From Misgurnus anguillicaudatus (lineage: Eukaryota; Chordata; Actinopteri; Cypriniformes; Cobitidae), in assembly GCF_027580225.2 (NCBI RefSeq), contig NC_073354.2:20543001-20607000 (forward strand): a stretch of 64,000 bases of DNA, read 5' to 3'. Positions within the stretch are counted from its first letter, which is position 1. Every line of letters begins with the position of its first letter. Below the pieces are notes generated by a model. The model had not been told where the DNA came from, did not search any database, and saw nothing but the letters and a program-made list of their open reading frames with translations. Below are positions 45,574 through 58,106 of this stretch, one piece after another. Both the position numbers and the translations under genes were made by a program.

Positions 45574-45609
45574 TGATGTCATTTCCTCTCTATAAGCCTG
45601 CTATATAAA
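45574..45609 (+). promoter_or_regulatory. chga: chga core promoter: CRE-like site and TATA box
   Basis: TGATGTCA at 45574-45581 differs by one base from the cAMP response element TGACGTCA. TATATAAA follows at 45602-45609. The start codon is at 45791, so a 5' UTR of about 150 bases is implied. Mammalian CHGA promoters are known to depend on a proximal CRE near a TATA box, so the layout fits neuroendocrine control. Confidence 0.6.
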
Positions 45610-45790
45610 GGCGGTATCGCTGCGGTAGCGAGTAGTGACATTGAAGTATCGTGGTGTGTTGGATCCGACATCAGTCTGTGGACCCGCGATAATGCATCCA
45701 TAAATAAGACGTGAGGCGAGGAAAGCAGTAAAACTGATTCACTTTCCTTTCTAGCAACGAGACTTTTAACGGCTGTCTGCACTTTACATC

Positions 45791-48700
45791 ATGAAGATGA
45801 TCGCGCGTGGATGCGTTGGGCTCGTGCTGCTGGTGAATTTTGGTAAGTGTGTAATGTGTTCAAACGTGCACGTAATGTTTTGTTATGTTTAACGCGTTCT
45901 TATTGTTTTAAATGATGTGTAGATTCCGATGTCTACTTTATATACATGTGATCGATGCGTTACTTCAGTACCAAGGACAGCGGATCAAGAACACGAGGAA
46001 AATAGAGAGTCCTTATTACACATAATATAGACAATATCTTACATTTACATACAATAATAATACAAATACCAGATTTTATTACTTTATTAAAATGCATTTA
46101 AATATTTTCTTTAAATTCACTATGCTTTCTTCTTTACATTTATTTCGTATTTAGGGATTATTATATAAAAATACTTAGTGTTTACTTTAACTGTAGCGTT
46201 TTTTTTTTACCTTATCATACTAAATATTAAAAAATACTACAGTATTTACTACAATGTATACGTTAATACTGCAAAATATGCTACTATACATTAACAAAGT
46301 GTAGTAATTACCATAATACAGTGTACCGCACTTTTACTGCAGTATTTTCATGTGGGTTATTATTGTATCATATTGAATCATATTTATGTGTTTTCCCTGT
46401 TTTTGTTTGTCAATATATTTAATTCCTCAATAAAAAACTCTTAATATAATCAACGTTAGCTTTTACTTGAATCTCATATAAAAAAAACAAGTAACCCTGT
46501 GCAATTCTCTTACTTTAAAAATAATAAATACTTTTGCCAGAATCAGGATATTGCATAATCATGATCAAATTATTTTTTTACTGTCACGCAGTTTTTCCGA
46601 TGCCTGTCACCCCAGGACTCATGGATCCAAAGGATGTAAAGGTATGAGTGTATACGTTTTTTTACTTCCCAAATGATCTCTCATGATTGCTGTCACCAGT
46701 CCCCTCTATTGAGAGTGTATGTATGTGCGTGTTTGGAGCATCCTTATGAGACACATAACATAAGGATGCAGAGAATAACAGCAACAACAGCTCATGTTGT
46801 CAGGAAGTGTGGAGGAAAGCGGCATTAGTGAGACTGTGACTCAACAACACGACTTCAGCATAGTGACAGCTGGTGCTCATGTGCTTACTGCGAGAAGGCA
46901 ACCAACTAAAGATAATTGCAAACTGTGCTTTTATAAGTTAAACTTGAGATGCATGCATTTATGCCCCATTCTTAAACATACATGAAGTGGAGCTCCCTAT
47001 ACTTTAAAAATGAACTTTATAAAAGGACTTTTATAATAAAGAAATCTGGAAATCTCTGCATGTTTTGAAAGACAAAGATTAATGTTAAGATGCAAACAGA
47101 CGAGATGCTTCTTCCTCAGTAAATTTCAGCCGTTTCAGCAGCAGTTCAGCATTGGGCTTATTGAGAGAGGCTGTTTTTCCCTGACTACAGTGAATGTTTG
47201 ACTTTGTGAAGTCAAACAAATCGCAGAGGCAGGAGGGAGAAATGAAGCGCTCAAGAGGAAATGACAATGATTGAAAGTGAAATGTAAGACAGTACGGCTA
47301 GTCAGAAATTTGAGATTAAGAGACTTTGAGATATGATTGATCCTGCCATGTCCTCTAATATAGCAATGCCATGATGAACATAAACAACATTGCTACATTA
47401 AAACAACATTTTAAATCCAGTGAATAATGCACTCGAAAAGCACTGGTTTAAAGGTCCTGCATTTGGGCTTTTCTCTTTGTTTTTAAGGTGATGAAGTGTA
47501 TTGTGGAAGTAATCACTGATGTTCTGACCAAACCCCATCCCATCCCAGTTTCCCCAGATTGCCTTAAAATCCTAAGCACTGGTGAGTCCCGAGTCCTTGC
47601 ATTAGCACACCCCAGATTACCTTTCTTTACATATATTTTTGCTGCACTTTCGTGCACCTCCTCACTAATATCAGCAATGGCCTTCCTGATATAATCAATA
47701 CAAGCTTTAATGTCGCTACGACTGCAAAATTCTGATAGATGAAACTTAATGGAGCAAAGTAATGAATAGCTTTACATCAGGTGCAGTCAAAGAGACAGCT
47801 TGTGACTGCTCCTCCAAATGGGGGGATTCAAAATGTTTTTTGCATCATGTGAACCATGTGCATCACATGTTTTGTCAAAATAAGTGCCTGCTGCACATGC
47901 GTCAAAATTGTTTATGATAAAAGAGACGCTCAAAATACACGCAAGACACTCCCTTAACAGTAAACTGTAATTATGCATGAGATTATGGGAGTATCTGGCA
48001 AACGCGAGCGTCTCTTTTATCATAAACCCTTTAGACGCGTCTGCAGCAGGCACTTATTTTGACAAGACACGTGATGTATAGGTCACTCAACGCGCAGAAC
48101 ACATATTTTGAAATTACGAACCACACACATGACGGGCTACATACATGTTGTGATGAACTCCACATCAAGCGTCCTCGAAAAAAGAAGTCACCGGCCGCCA
48201 CTGATCAAAGTGTGAAGTCTAGCCTTCATTCAGGTTTTGTCTTTGAAAGTTTAATATTTAGAAAGTCAATCATTCCTATAACCAGGCCAGCTATTGTTAC
48301 TGAGATAATGCTTACAACAGGGGAATCAAATACCATGTGAGAGGCTTAGACAATGAGTCTGGGACAGAGAAGGACAGAGACTGACTACAGGAATAGGAGA
48401 AGGACAGAAATGACTGAAAGCCAAATACATGACATATCGATTAAATGTTAAAAAAGATTTCAAAGTAGTGTTTAATTGTCTGACATGCTATGCCTAAAAG
48501 TAATATTACAATATATTGGGTGATGATTCGTGTTTTCTTTTTTAACCTTTAAAGGATTAGTCAGTTTTCTTAAAAAAAAAAAAATCCAGATAATTTACTC
48601 ACCACCATGTCATCCAAACTGTTGATGTCTTTCTTTGTTCAGTCGAGAAGAAATTATGTTTTTTAAGGAAAACATTCCAGGATTTTTCTAATTTTAATGG

Positions 48701-51700
48701 ATTTTAATGGACCCCAATACTTAACAGTTTAATGCAGTTTAAAATTGCAGTTTCAAAGGACTCTAAACGATCCCAAACGAGGCATACGGGTCTTATCTAG
48801 CGAAACGATTGTCATTTTTGGCAATAAAAATAAAAATATGCAATTTTAAATGGACTGCATTTATATTGCGTGTAGATGTCGAAAGGTCACGTGTTACATA
48901 TATGAAACGCACAAAAGCATTTAAACAATAAACTTACACAAAGACATTAATTAGTATCATTCGACATACAACAACGTCGGAACGGTCCTCTTTCTCCACA
49001 CTTGTAAACACTGGGGCGTAGTTTTGCATACGTCATCCGTGACCTCTGGGCTTGATGACGTATTGCGTGAGTTCGCGCTGGCACGTCACACGACCGGAGG
49101 AAGACGAGAAGTTGTGGTTTAAAAGTGCATATTTTTTATTTTATCGTTTCGCTAGATAAGACTCTTGTGCTTCGTTTGAGATCGTATAGAGTCCTTTAAA
49201 ACTGCAATTTTAAACTGCATACTGTTAAGTATTGGGGTCCATTAACATCCATTAAAATGAGAAAAATCCTGGAATGTTTTCCTCAAAAAACATAATTTCT
49301 TCTCGACTGAACCAAGAAAGACATCAACATTTCGGATGACATGGTGGTGAGTAAATTATCTGGATTTTTTTAAGAAAATGGACTAATCCTTTAAATGCAT
49401 ATTTCAGGTTTTTATTGACATTTGGATTTGTCATTAGTGCATAATTTTAACCTTGGCAATTATTTAATGACAAATAAAATGTCAAAACATAGCAACATAT
49501 GCTATATTTCGTAACTTTAATGAAGTATGAGGACAGTTTAATACTAATGAGAAAGTTTAGAGATCAGTGTTGATTATTGAAACTTTATTGAAACTTTCAT
49601 GTCTTTAAGGGTAAATAAATGATTTTTAGTTATGAAAGTATATAAAACTGATTTAAGATTAGTGTTTTAAATGTTATTTTTCAGTGTAATATTTATTTAT
49701 TTAAAATAAAAAGCAAAGACGGGCTCGTCTGAGAAACAGGAGCTCAGGTATTTTGAGAGACAGGAGGAATAGTTTCTGTATGGGGTGACCAGCCGACTCT
49801 GCACTCTTTGTCGTTCAGCAGAAAATGAAAAGCTTGACTCGACTTTAATTCAACGCAAATCTGTTGTCTCCCTCTCTTTACTGCTTATACTCTGTCTCTC
49901 TGTCTCTGTTTCTCTCTCTCTCTCTTCCTCACACACTCTCTATGTTCTCTCTCAGTGGCTTTGATGATTAATATGGCAGCTCAGAAGAGGCACATGCACA
50001 TTTCAGCACAATTAATGCAAATAATGTAGAAATAAAGTAAAGTGCTGAATGCTGAAATGATTTGGGATCTGGAGACAAAGTAAAGTCATTATTCATGTTA
50101 ATCTGTATGGAAATGGTATGGAGTCCAAATCAAAACCCATGTGCTCTGTATATTGCAGATGACAGGCTTGTGGCCCTCCTTCGCCATCACAACTTCCTTC
50201 AAGAGCTGCAAGACATTGCTGAGGAAGGTAAGAGTCTACGTTTACTCAATATCTGATTGGACAAGTGTGAAAGTCTTCTAGAGAAAAGCTAATGGCAGCA
50301 GAATGTCGGCTGGGTGCTAATGGTGTTTTTGGCAGCAGTAAGGTCATTTGTAATGTAGAACAAAGAATTGAATAATGCACTACTGAAAGAGAATCAAGAA
50401 GGTGCTGTGTCAACTTGTGATAGGGGCCAATGAGAGAGGCCAGAAACACCCAGGTGACTTACTTGATCATGTGACCAGCCTTCCTGAAAACACAATGAAA
50501 ACTGCAGGTGAGATCTATCTATGTATCTATCTATCTATCTATATACTATTGCAGATTAAAGAATATTCAAAAGAGCGCTTAACCTCACAATAACCCTCTG
50601 CCGTATCACAGATGATCAGTCAATGCTGGTTGCCATGGAGAAACCAGAAGAGGCTGCAGAGAAAAGAGGAGCCGGTGAGGAGAGTGAGGAGTCAGAGCAG
50701 GAGTCTCAAAAAAGAAACAACATTGCAGAGGAAGAAGAGAATGAAGAAGATAAAAATCTTGGCAATCATGTCTCCATGAACTTGGAACAGAAGAGAGAGT
50801 CACAAGAGAAAGCCACAATAACAGACAGGGAGAAACAGGAGGAAATGAAGCCCTACAGCTTTGAAAAGAAGGAAGAAAATGATCTAATTCATCACAAAGA
50901 GGGTAATTATGAATCTGCATTGTAGCATGTCACATCTGCTACTGTCAGGATGGATATTTGAGTTTGAAACATCAGCCATTATGATGCATAACTACCCTGC
51001 TGAGAAGACGTAGATTTCCATGCTGATGCAATCTGTTTTTTGCCGCTGTTTTGATGCTGGGTTCACTTGTGAAGCAGTGTGTTTTGAAGATGAACCTTGT
51101 TGAGCAGGTGGTTGAGCTAGTTATGTTATAAAAAATTACTTTTCAGTAATTTTGCATTGTTTCCAATACAAAGTTTAATTAGGGGTCAAGCCCAGAATGG
51201 GCGAAGACCCCTATTGTATCTGTTAGTTTTCTTCTTTATTATTCTTTATGGTCTAATTATTATTATTTAAGTATTTGCTTAAGAAAAAAGCTAAAAAGAA
51301 ACAAGAAATATCTGTTTGCTGATAGGGTAAGAAAAACAATCTAATACAAAAGAAATATGACATTTTTACTGCATTGGCAAACTTTGGTTTTGTTTAAAAA
51401 CCATCACAAAATGTGTCTGAAATTAAGACTTTTATGCCATTTTGCAACTCCTGTTTTAAAAACATTTCAATAATTGTATTGAAAAAACAAGACAAAACAC
51501 TTAGTAAGAAAATAATTTTTGCCGTTTAAGAAGCCATTAGGAACACCAGCATGCATCCCATGCAGCAACACTGATCTTTTAACACACATGAATTTCACAT
51601 GTGCACAACATTAAATTCACATGCACAAAAACACTTGATCACATCCAAGACATGGTTTTTGAACACTTTTTGTGGATTGCATGTAAAAACAATGAGATCA

Positions 51701-54700
51701 CATGTGCAACGTGATGTCAAAAACGTCACATGTGGATAGCATGTCCAGTGTTGGCTTATAGTTACTAAAAAATGTAATAAATTACACATTACAAGTTCCT
51801 TTCAAAAGTTATATTATTATGGTAACACTTTACAATAAGGTTGTATTAGTAAACATGAGTAAATATATGAATTAACTAATATAGTTTTTCATCATGTACT
51901 GATTCTTGTTAATGTTAGTTAATACTAAAATGGCATGGTTCATTATCTAATGTTAATAGTTACAACGCTTGATTTATGTATTAGTAAATGCTGAAATGAA
52001 TATGAACTAAGAATAATAAATGCTGTAGAAGTATTGTTCATTGTTAGTTAAATTGTTAACAAATGCAACCTTATTATAACGTCTTACCATTATTACATTA
52101 TTTATTACTCTCATCCAACAGTGATTAGTTACACTAGTTGCACTAATTTTCCATTACATTAACAAAATTGGTAATTGCATAATTTTTGCAGTCTGTGAAT
52201 CTATGAAAGTTAAAGACAAATAAAGAGTACAACTGGCTCAAACTATTTTTTAAACAACTTCTTTAATTTAATAAAGCATTAACATACAGTGCTGTGCGAA
52301 AGTCTTGGGCCACCAGAATTAGATTTGTTGTTGTTGCAATGTTGTAGTGATCATATATAATTGTTTCTCAGTCTCTTTAATCGAATACATCCAGAAAATA
52401 CAGGAAATGTGTATGTAGTTTTAAAAACTGAATAAAAATGTAAGTTTTTAAAGTAAACTCCCCTTCCACTTGAGCAATAGCACTAAACTGCAGGATCTCT
52501 TAAACATAAATGAAATTGAATCCTAATTTTATCCTTCTAATTTTAGAAATTTGTCTTTTTACTTCATTCTGCTCAAAAACGCTCAAGATGTGTTTACACT
52601 AAACACCGACGAGAAGACGACATTTAATCCTGAAAATGTATTTTTTGTACATATTTCCTGTATTTTCTGTTTGTATCTTGATAAAATAGATTGAAAAATA
52701 AATATGGAGGCCTAAGACTTTTTGCACAGCACTGTATATACCAAAATCTGCAACAGGGCTCAAGCAGGTAGAAGCAACCAAACATGTTAGCTGAACAAAA
52801 AAGAGCTCGCTTCCTGCGTTGGTGACTAACTAGCCATTTTTTGGATGGTAACCGTGATATTAAGACAATTCTTTTAGTAAATAGTAATAAGTAATATTAT
52901 TACAGCAACTAGTTACTGCTCAACGCTGAACATATCAACACATGTTGCTCATGTGATCCCATGGGATTTTTTGCATGTGAATTTTTATGTGGCTTTTCTG
53001 TAATGGATTAAAAAGAAATAAATCTCCCACACCATTTTTAGATTAAACAAATAGCCACAATACCTCTCCTAACCATTTGCCATCTTCCAATGTTCAATCA
53101 ATATGAAAGCAATCACCATTCCTTTAAAATCTATAAAATGCAAGGTAATTTAATTGAATATCAGAAGGGTCTAATGCAGACGGTGAGGTTGAAAGGATGA
53201 ATCAGAAGTGAGTGAAGAGAGTTTGAGGAGTGGGGGTGGGAGATGATTTAGCTTTGTTCTATAAACAGGCTGGTGTGGATAGATGGCAGTGCTAAGTGCC
53301 TCCATCTGTGAAATAAATACCGTGCTGCATCGAACTGATTCGGTAATTTATCCTAAAGACCACCTTTATTGGGCATCTAGCTTAAGTGGTCTAGGGCATA
53401 CTCGGGGTGAATATTTAAACCAAACCAAAGGTGCTTTTGTTAACAGAAAACAAATAACAATCATGACCCATATTAAATATTTTTCAGCACAGATTCTGAC
53501 AGATTGCCCAGTAAACAATTACGGTCTTTCAACGTTGAAAAGAAGGACAAATTTGACGTCTTTTCAATTTTCATTTTCAACCTTCAGTGGACCAAAATTA
53601 GAAGTTGAAGGTTTACGTCTACTCAACGTCCAATAGACGACTTTTTGCTAGCTGGGTGTCAATCACAAGATTTGTACCAACAAGCCCATTTCCAGGAAAT
53701 CACATTGTTTTATCAGTACGGACAGAAGGGTAAGGGGGTTATCTGGGTAAAGAGGCATCCAGCAATGGATCAGCAATGAGCTGGCAGGAGAAAGCATTTC
53801 ATTTAGAAAAGTGGAGTCTTTGCTGATGCTGCATTATAGCACATGGCACCTTTTGATAAAAGTGTGTGTGTGTAGAATAATGAATAGGAGAGAGGGTGTG
53901 AGAGAGAGACGATGTAATAATAATACAATCATAACCGTCTTCCTATTCATCTAAAGGGGCAACGCTTACAGATGGTCTAGAAGCAAATCCCCAGGTAAAA
54001 CAATCCATCATGGAGGACATCGGCGAGCCTAGAGGACCTGAGGAGGAGAAAACACATTCAAAAGAAGAGCAGAAGGACGAGATGGAGGAAAAGAGAGACG
54101 CTGGAGCAAAGCGCTGGAATCGCATGAGCAAACTGGCCCACAAGAGGGTGGAGACAGGCCAAAACTTAGAAGAGCACAGGGAGACATCACAGCACTCCAA
54201 GGAGAGAATGGATCAAGAGGGGGAGCTGTGGAGGAGCCCAGAGGAGAAGGAGCTGCAGCTTATGGCACAAACTGAACCGGAAGATAAGAGGGATGAAGAG
54301 GGCAGTGCCAGCAGAAAGACAGAGGTAAAACACCCCGCAGTAGATTGTGATTATTTTCACCATCATAAAAAGTTTAGAATTTTGAATAATATAAAAAATG
54401 TAATTGTTTTGACATTTAGCTGATTTAACCCAGTGGGTTTGGTTTGGCACTTTTTTTGGTGTAGTCCACTCAGGGCCGGCCCATCCAATACACGCAATTG
54501 CCTGGGGTCCCGTGACAAGACGAGAAAATGTGCTAATTTTCCAGCTGCCCTAGAGTTAAACATTTGATTTTTACGGTTTTGGAATCCATTCAACTGATCT
54601 CCGGGTCTGGCTGTACCACTTTTAGCATAGCTTAGCACAATCCATTGAATCTGATTAGACCATTAGCATCACGTAAAAAAATAACCAAAGTGTTTCAATA

Positions 54701-55579
54701 TTTTTCCTATTTAAAACTTGACTCTTCTGTAGTTACATCGTGTACTAAGACCGACGGAAAATTAAAACCTGCGATTTTCTAAACAGATATGGCTAGGAAC
54801 TGTACTCTCATTCTGGCGTAATAATGCCATAACATATGGCTGCAGGAGGTGCAATGGTATTACGCAGCTGCCGAAAATAGTCCCCTTGGTATCTTTCAAT
54901 AGCAGGGGTCAATTTTCAGGCACTACATAATATCATTGCACCTCCTGCAGCCATGTTACGGCAGTCCTTGATTATTACGCCAGAAAGAAAGTAGCCATAT
55001 CTGCCTAGAAAACGGCTTTCACAGATGACATAAATTTCTACCAATACATTTAAACAACTATTAATTTTCTGTCGGTCTTAGTACACGATGCAACTACAGA
55101 AGAGTCAAGTTTAAAAATATCAAAACTCTTTGGTTACTTCTAGCGGGATGCTAATGGTCCAATCAGATCCAATGGATTATGCTAAGCTACGCCAAAAGCG
55201 GTAACGACAGACCCAGCTGAATGGATTCCAAAACGGCAAAAACCAAACGTTTAACTCCAGGAAAGCTGGAAAATGAGCATCAAATAAAAAGTGCAGTGTC
55301 CCTTTAACCTGGAAAATGTAATGTCCATATTTGGCCCAAGCATTGGTTAAAAATAACCCAGCATGTTTTAGAGTGCAATATGAAGAAATCTGTAAAAAGC
55401 GTTTTTACTAGTTGCTACTAAATGTTTTAAAAATCAACAGAGAATATAAATGAATAGGCTATATAAAAAAATGTAAATTATTTTTATCTTCTCAGGATGC
55501 TGAGATCGAGAATCTGGCTGCCATCGAGTCTGAACTAGAGAGTGTGGCTCAGAAACTTCATGAAATGAGACGAGGGTGA
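45791..55579 (+). CDS. chga: Chromogranin A
   Basis: Chromogranin A is an acidic secretory-granule protein of neuroendocrine cells and a prohormone. Exons: 45791-45842, 46592-46641, 47488-47581, 50159-50227, 50424-50507, 50612-50902, 53957-54324, 55496-55579; all phases agree, 363 codons plus stop (human 457). Signal peptide at residues 1-20. The conserved N-terminal disulfide loop uses Cys38 and Cys59 (VMKCIVEVITDVL...PVSPDC). A Glu/Lys-rich middle (exons 6-7) lacks globular features. Exon 7 holds the dibasic-flanked KR-WNRMSKLAH-KR, the counterpart of the WE-14 peptide. Exon 8 gives the conserved C-terminus (AEIENLAAIESELESVAQKLHEMRRG). No catestatin-like RAYGFR stretch is visible. Introns carry many foldback repeats. 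Confidence 0.92.
47865..48075. repeat. Palindrome in chga intron 3
   Basis: 'tttgtcaaaataagtgcctgctgc' pairs with 'gcagcaggcacttattttgacaa'; 'tttatgataaaagagacgctc' pairs with 'gagcgtctcttttatcataaa'. Central unpaired part is about 60 bases. Confidence 0.85.
48548..49394. mobile_element. Complete large foldback element in chga intron 3
   Basis: Left 'tttaaaggattagtcagttttcttaaaa' and right 'ttttaagaaaatggactaatcctttaaa' are inverted. Arms continue through 'accaccatgtcatcc' / 'ggatgacatggtggt' and 'tccaggatttttc' / 'gaaaaatcctgga'. A half copy is in sel1l intron 15. Confidence 0.85.
49850..49945. repeat. CT-rich low-complexity tract
   Basis: Runs of 'ctctctctgtctctgtttctctctctctctctt' in chga intron 3. 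Confidence 0.7.
50514..50544. repeat. (TATC)n microsatellite
   Basis: About six imperfect copies of 'tatc' immediately after chga exon 5. Confidence 0.75.
51816..52090. repeat. Foldback repeat in chga intron 6
   Basis: 'tatggtaacactttacaataaggttgtattagtaaac' at the left and 'gttaacaaatgcaaccttattataacgtcttaccatta' at the right form diverged inverted ends. Confidence 0.6.
52284..52738. mobile_element. Non-autonomous Tc1/mariner-type element
   Basis: Left 'tacagtgctgtgcgaaagtcttgggcc' and right 'ggcctaagactttttgcacagcactgta' are terminal inverted repeats, and both ends abut TA. About 450 bp, no transposase. Confidence 0.75.
54519..55307. mobile_element. Large palindromic element, copy 3, in chga intron 7
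   Basis: Starts 'gaaaatgtgctaattttccagc' and ends 'gctggaaaatgagcatc...gtgtcccttt'. Same block order as copies at 8583 and 29195. Here both arms are present and uninterrupted. Confidence 0.8.
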
Positions 55580-56095
55580 ACCAGACCAGCCCTCCACCTT
55601 TATCCAATCTGTCCTTCATCTCTCCTTCAGTAGAAAGGCATGGTAACTTGAGATGAGGTACTCACCTTCTCGCTCGGTCCACAGCAGTGTAAGCGCCACT
55701 GATTTTCTGCTTCATCCCTTGTAACATGATCATCCTGAAAGTGACTCCTCCGGTGTAAACCATTAAGGTCCTGAGGCGAATCCCATCATGTTCTCCCCCA
55801 GCTACTGCGCTTTGCTTTATTGTGCTTGCTAACTGAGCAAATGTGGGCATTAAGTGCATATAATGTAAGATAATTCTTATTTACTAAAAACTAACAAGAA
55901 TCTCCTATAATGTTGACATTTTAACACACATGTACACGTCTGAAAGATTGTAACTGATGTTATGGAGTCTTATGATCCATAGGCAATAATGTTTATATTA
56001 GATTTGGTGATGAAAATAATGAACTGCTTTTTGAGATTTTTGGCATTTACTGTAAGAAAAGAAATAAAGATTAAACAGAACATGTTTTTTTTTCT
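55580..56095 (+). other. chga: chga 3' UTR
   Basis: Short unique-looking tail from the TGA to just past the AATAAA at 56063. Confidence 0.65.
56063..56068 (+). terminator. chga: Polyadenylation signal (AATAAA) of chga
   Basis: AATAAA in 'agaaataaagattaaac', followed by a T-run, 0.48 kb after the stop. Confidence 0.65.
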
Positions 56096-56937
56096 AAGTA
56101 AATGATTCAAAGTATAAAACATCAAATAATTTCCAACATCAGAGAGCTTTTAATGTCTGGTTCATGGCTTTGTATAATTTAATGGGCTTTTTCTGGCCCG
56201 AAAAGAAAAAAAATCAACGTATATACAAATTATACATCATGTACAAATATAACAACTGTCATTCACTCACACATACGTTGTTTAAATCTACATGACTTTC
56301 TTCTGTGGGCTTTCTTCTATTAGGAAGAAAGTTAGTGACTGACTGTCTCATTCGTATTCATTGTACATATAAATAATTTTCTTGTGTCAGTTTTGCTTGT
56401 GTTCCATGGAAGAAAGATTATAAAAATGCGTATGCGTATGAACGTCACCATGCAGAGACAGAACGTGAAGGGTTTCCCTTTAACACAAACTGTGTTAAAA
56501 CAGCAACTTTAACACATGTGTCATAATGAAGAAGAGTGTTTACAAGAAATACAACTACATAAAAATCAACAGGTTCCTTCAGATATGAAATGGTTAGGCC
56601 TACTCTATTAAACATCACTCTACAATCTGTGTTACATGTTTCTGAAAAGTAAACACAGCTCCAGATTCAGTTTTTCAGAATAAATGTGACCAGTTTGCTT
56701 GAAACTGCATTAAAGGTGTTCTGGTCAAGAGGTTTTTTGGCCAAGTTTATCATACTTTTTAGAAGCATTAATGTTGATAAGGCACTAATGTCCTTAAAAG
56801 TGCAGCATCTAACAGTAACAAAGCATGACACTTTCCTTTCAAGTTATGTATCTCATTAATGTACTAATATTACTAAGATTTTCAATTCATATTTTCTGTA
56901 AATAAAATTCAGTGCAAATCGTTTATAAAAAATAACA

Positions 56938-57948
56938 TATATGGACAAAAGTATGGGATGCCCCCTTCTAATGACCAGGTTTGACTACTCTAGTCATTTC
57001 ATTGAACACAAATCTCAATGCTACAGCATATAATGATATTCTAGAAATGTGTGTGTTTTGAAATGTTATCACAGACAGCAGACGACCCTGGGCCGGATCC
57101 GCACCAAAGTCATCTGCTGTGGCACCTCATTTATAAAGCGTGCGTATGCAGAGATTTGATCGTAAAGTGTGCTTTCGCAAAAAATCCACGGCAAAGTCCA
57201 TATTTATAAAAACTGTCTTTGACGTGGAAAAGTGCTTGTACTTTAGGGTCTGAGCAGACGTACGCATTTTTGCTTGTCTGATTGCTGCAGGTTTTTGGAA
57301 ATATAAGCCATTCTTGCTGCACGAAATTTTGTTTAAACATTGACAAGCACTCTTTTATATGTCTATGACATTAATTAGGCATCGTTTAAAGACGGAGGAT
57401 TGAAACTGCTCAACTGCGCACAACTTCAAGATCATTTGCGATTTATAAATTTCACATTTGAAAGAAAGAGGTACGCACGTATAAGCATAAGTTTGGTTTA
57501 TGAATCATACGTACGCATTTTTTATAAATGATCGTAAGATCAAATGTAGGAAGATTTTTACGCAGCATTTTATAAATGAGGGCCTTGGTGCGGGTCTGGT
57601 GCAGATCTGGCACACTCGTCTGGGAGCAGTTTGAGAATGGACCTTTCTTATTCCAACATGACAATGTCCCATGCACAAACTAAGGTTAAAAAAAAAAGGA
57701 TTGATTCAGTCTGGTGTGGAAGAACTTGACTGGTCCCAGACCTAAACCCTGCTGAACACCTTTGGTATGACTTGCAGGGTTTGACTCAAACGCATCAATG
57801 ACTTGTAGACAAAGTTACAGTCATTTCAAAACAGATATAGGCCCTTCCAAAACTTGTATAGCATTAATATTTGTTTTGATATGAATTGCTAGAATAGATG
57901 AAACATGTTTATTAGAAGGGAGCGTCCCAATACGTTTGGCCATATAAT
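56938..57948 (+). mobile_element. Tc1-like transposon relic
   Basis: Left 'tatatggacaaaagtatggga' and right 'tcccaatacgtttggccatata' are inverted ends. At 57600-57780 it retains transposase fragments: PFLFQHDNVPMHK type and EELDWSQT.NPAEHLWYDLQ type. It is heavily deleted and internally replaced by a foldback element. Confidence 0.75.
57123..57590. repeat. Foldback element nested in the Tc1-like relic
   Basis: Left 'cctcatttataaagcgtgcgtatg' and right 'cgcagcattttataaatgaggg' are inverted. Inner words 'gatttgatcgtaaag' and 'gatcgtaagatcaaat' pair as well. Confidence 0.75.
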
Positions 57949-58106
57949 GTATATTTCCAAAATCAGATTTCCCCTTCAAACATTCATTTAAATTAAACAA
58001 CTCAAAATTAAATTAAACAATCACAACACATTTAATCACATTGATAAAGCAACATCATTAAATGAGGGTTTGTATGGTAATGATATAATCTGTTAGGGCC
58101 ACAGTG

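Larger units (their letters stand above)
50930..53940. other. chga intron 6, repeat-rich
   Basis: Contains one end of a 'ggggtcaagcccagaatgggcgaagacccc' repeat at 51180-51215 (a self-complementary hairpin), a foldback at 51816-52090, a Tc1-type MITE at 52284-52738 and a Thy-rich repeat fragment at about 53500-53650. No exon seen between 50902 and 53957. Confidence 0.5.
56100..58106 (-). other. itpk1 3' flank / probable 3' UTR, interrupted by transposons
   Basis: Convergent tail of itpk1. A possible minus-strand signal (ATTAAA, complement of 56148-56153) lies less than 100 bases beyond the chga signal. If used, the two transcripts nearly meet. A Tc1-like relic fills 56938-57948. 56160-56930 shows nothing else definite. 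Confidence 0.4.

Noticed and set aside
50606..50920. Minus-strand 104-codon ORF
   Set aside because: Antisense shadow of chga exon 6, whose Glu/Lys-rich codons leave the other strand open.
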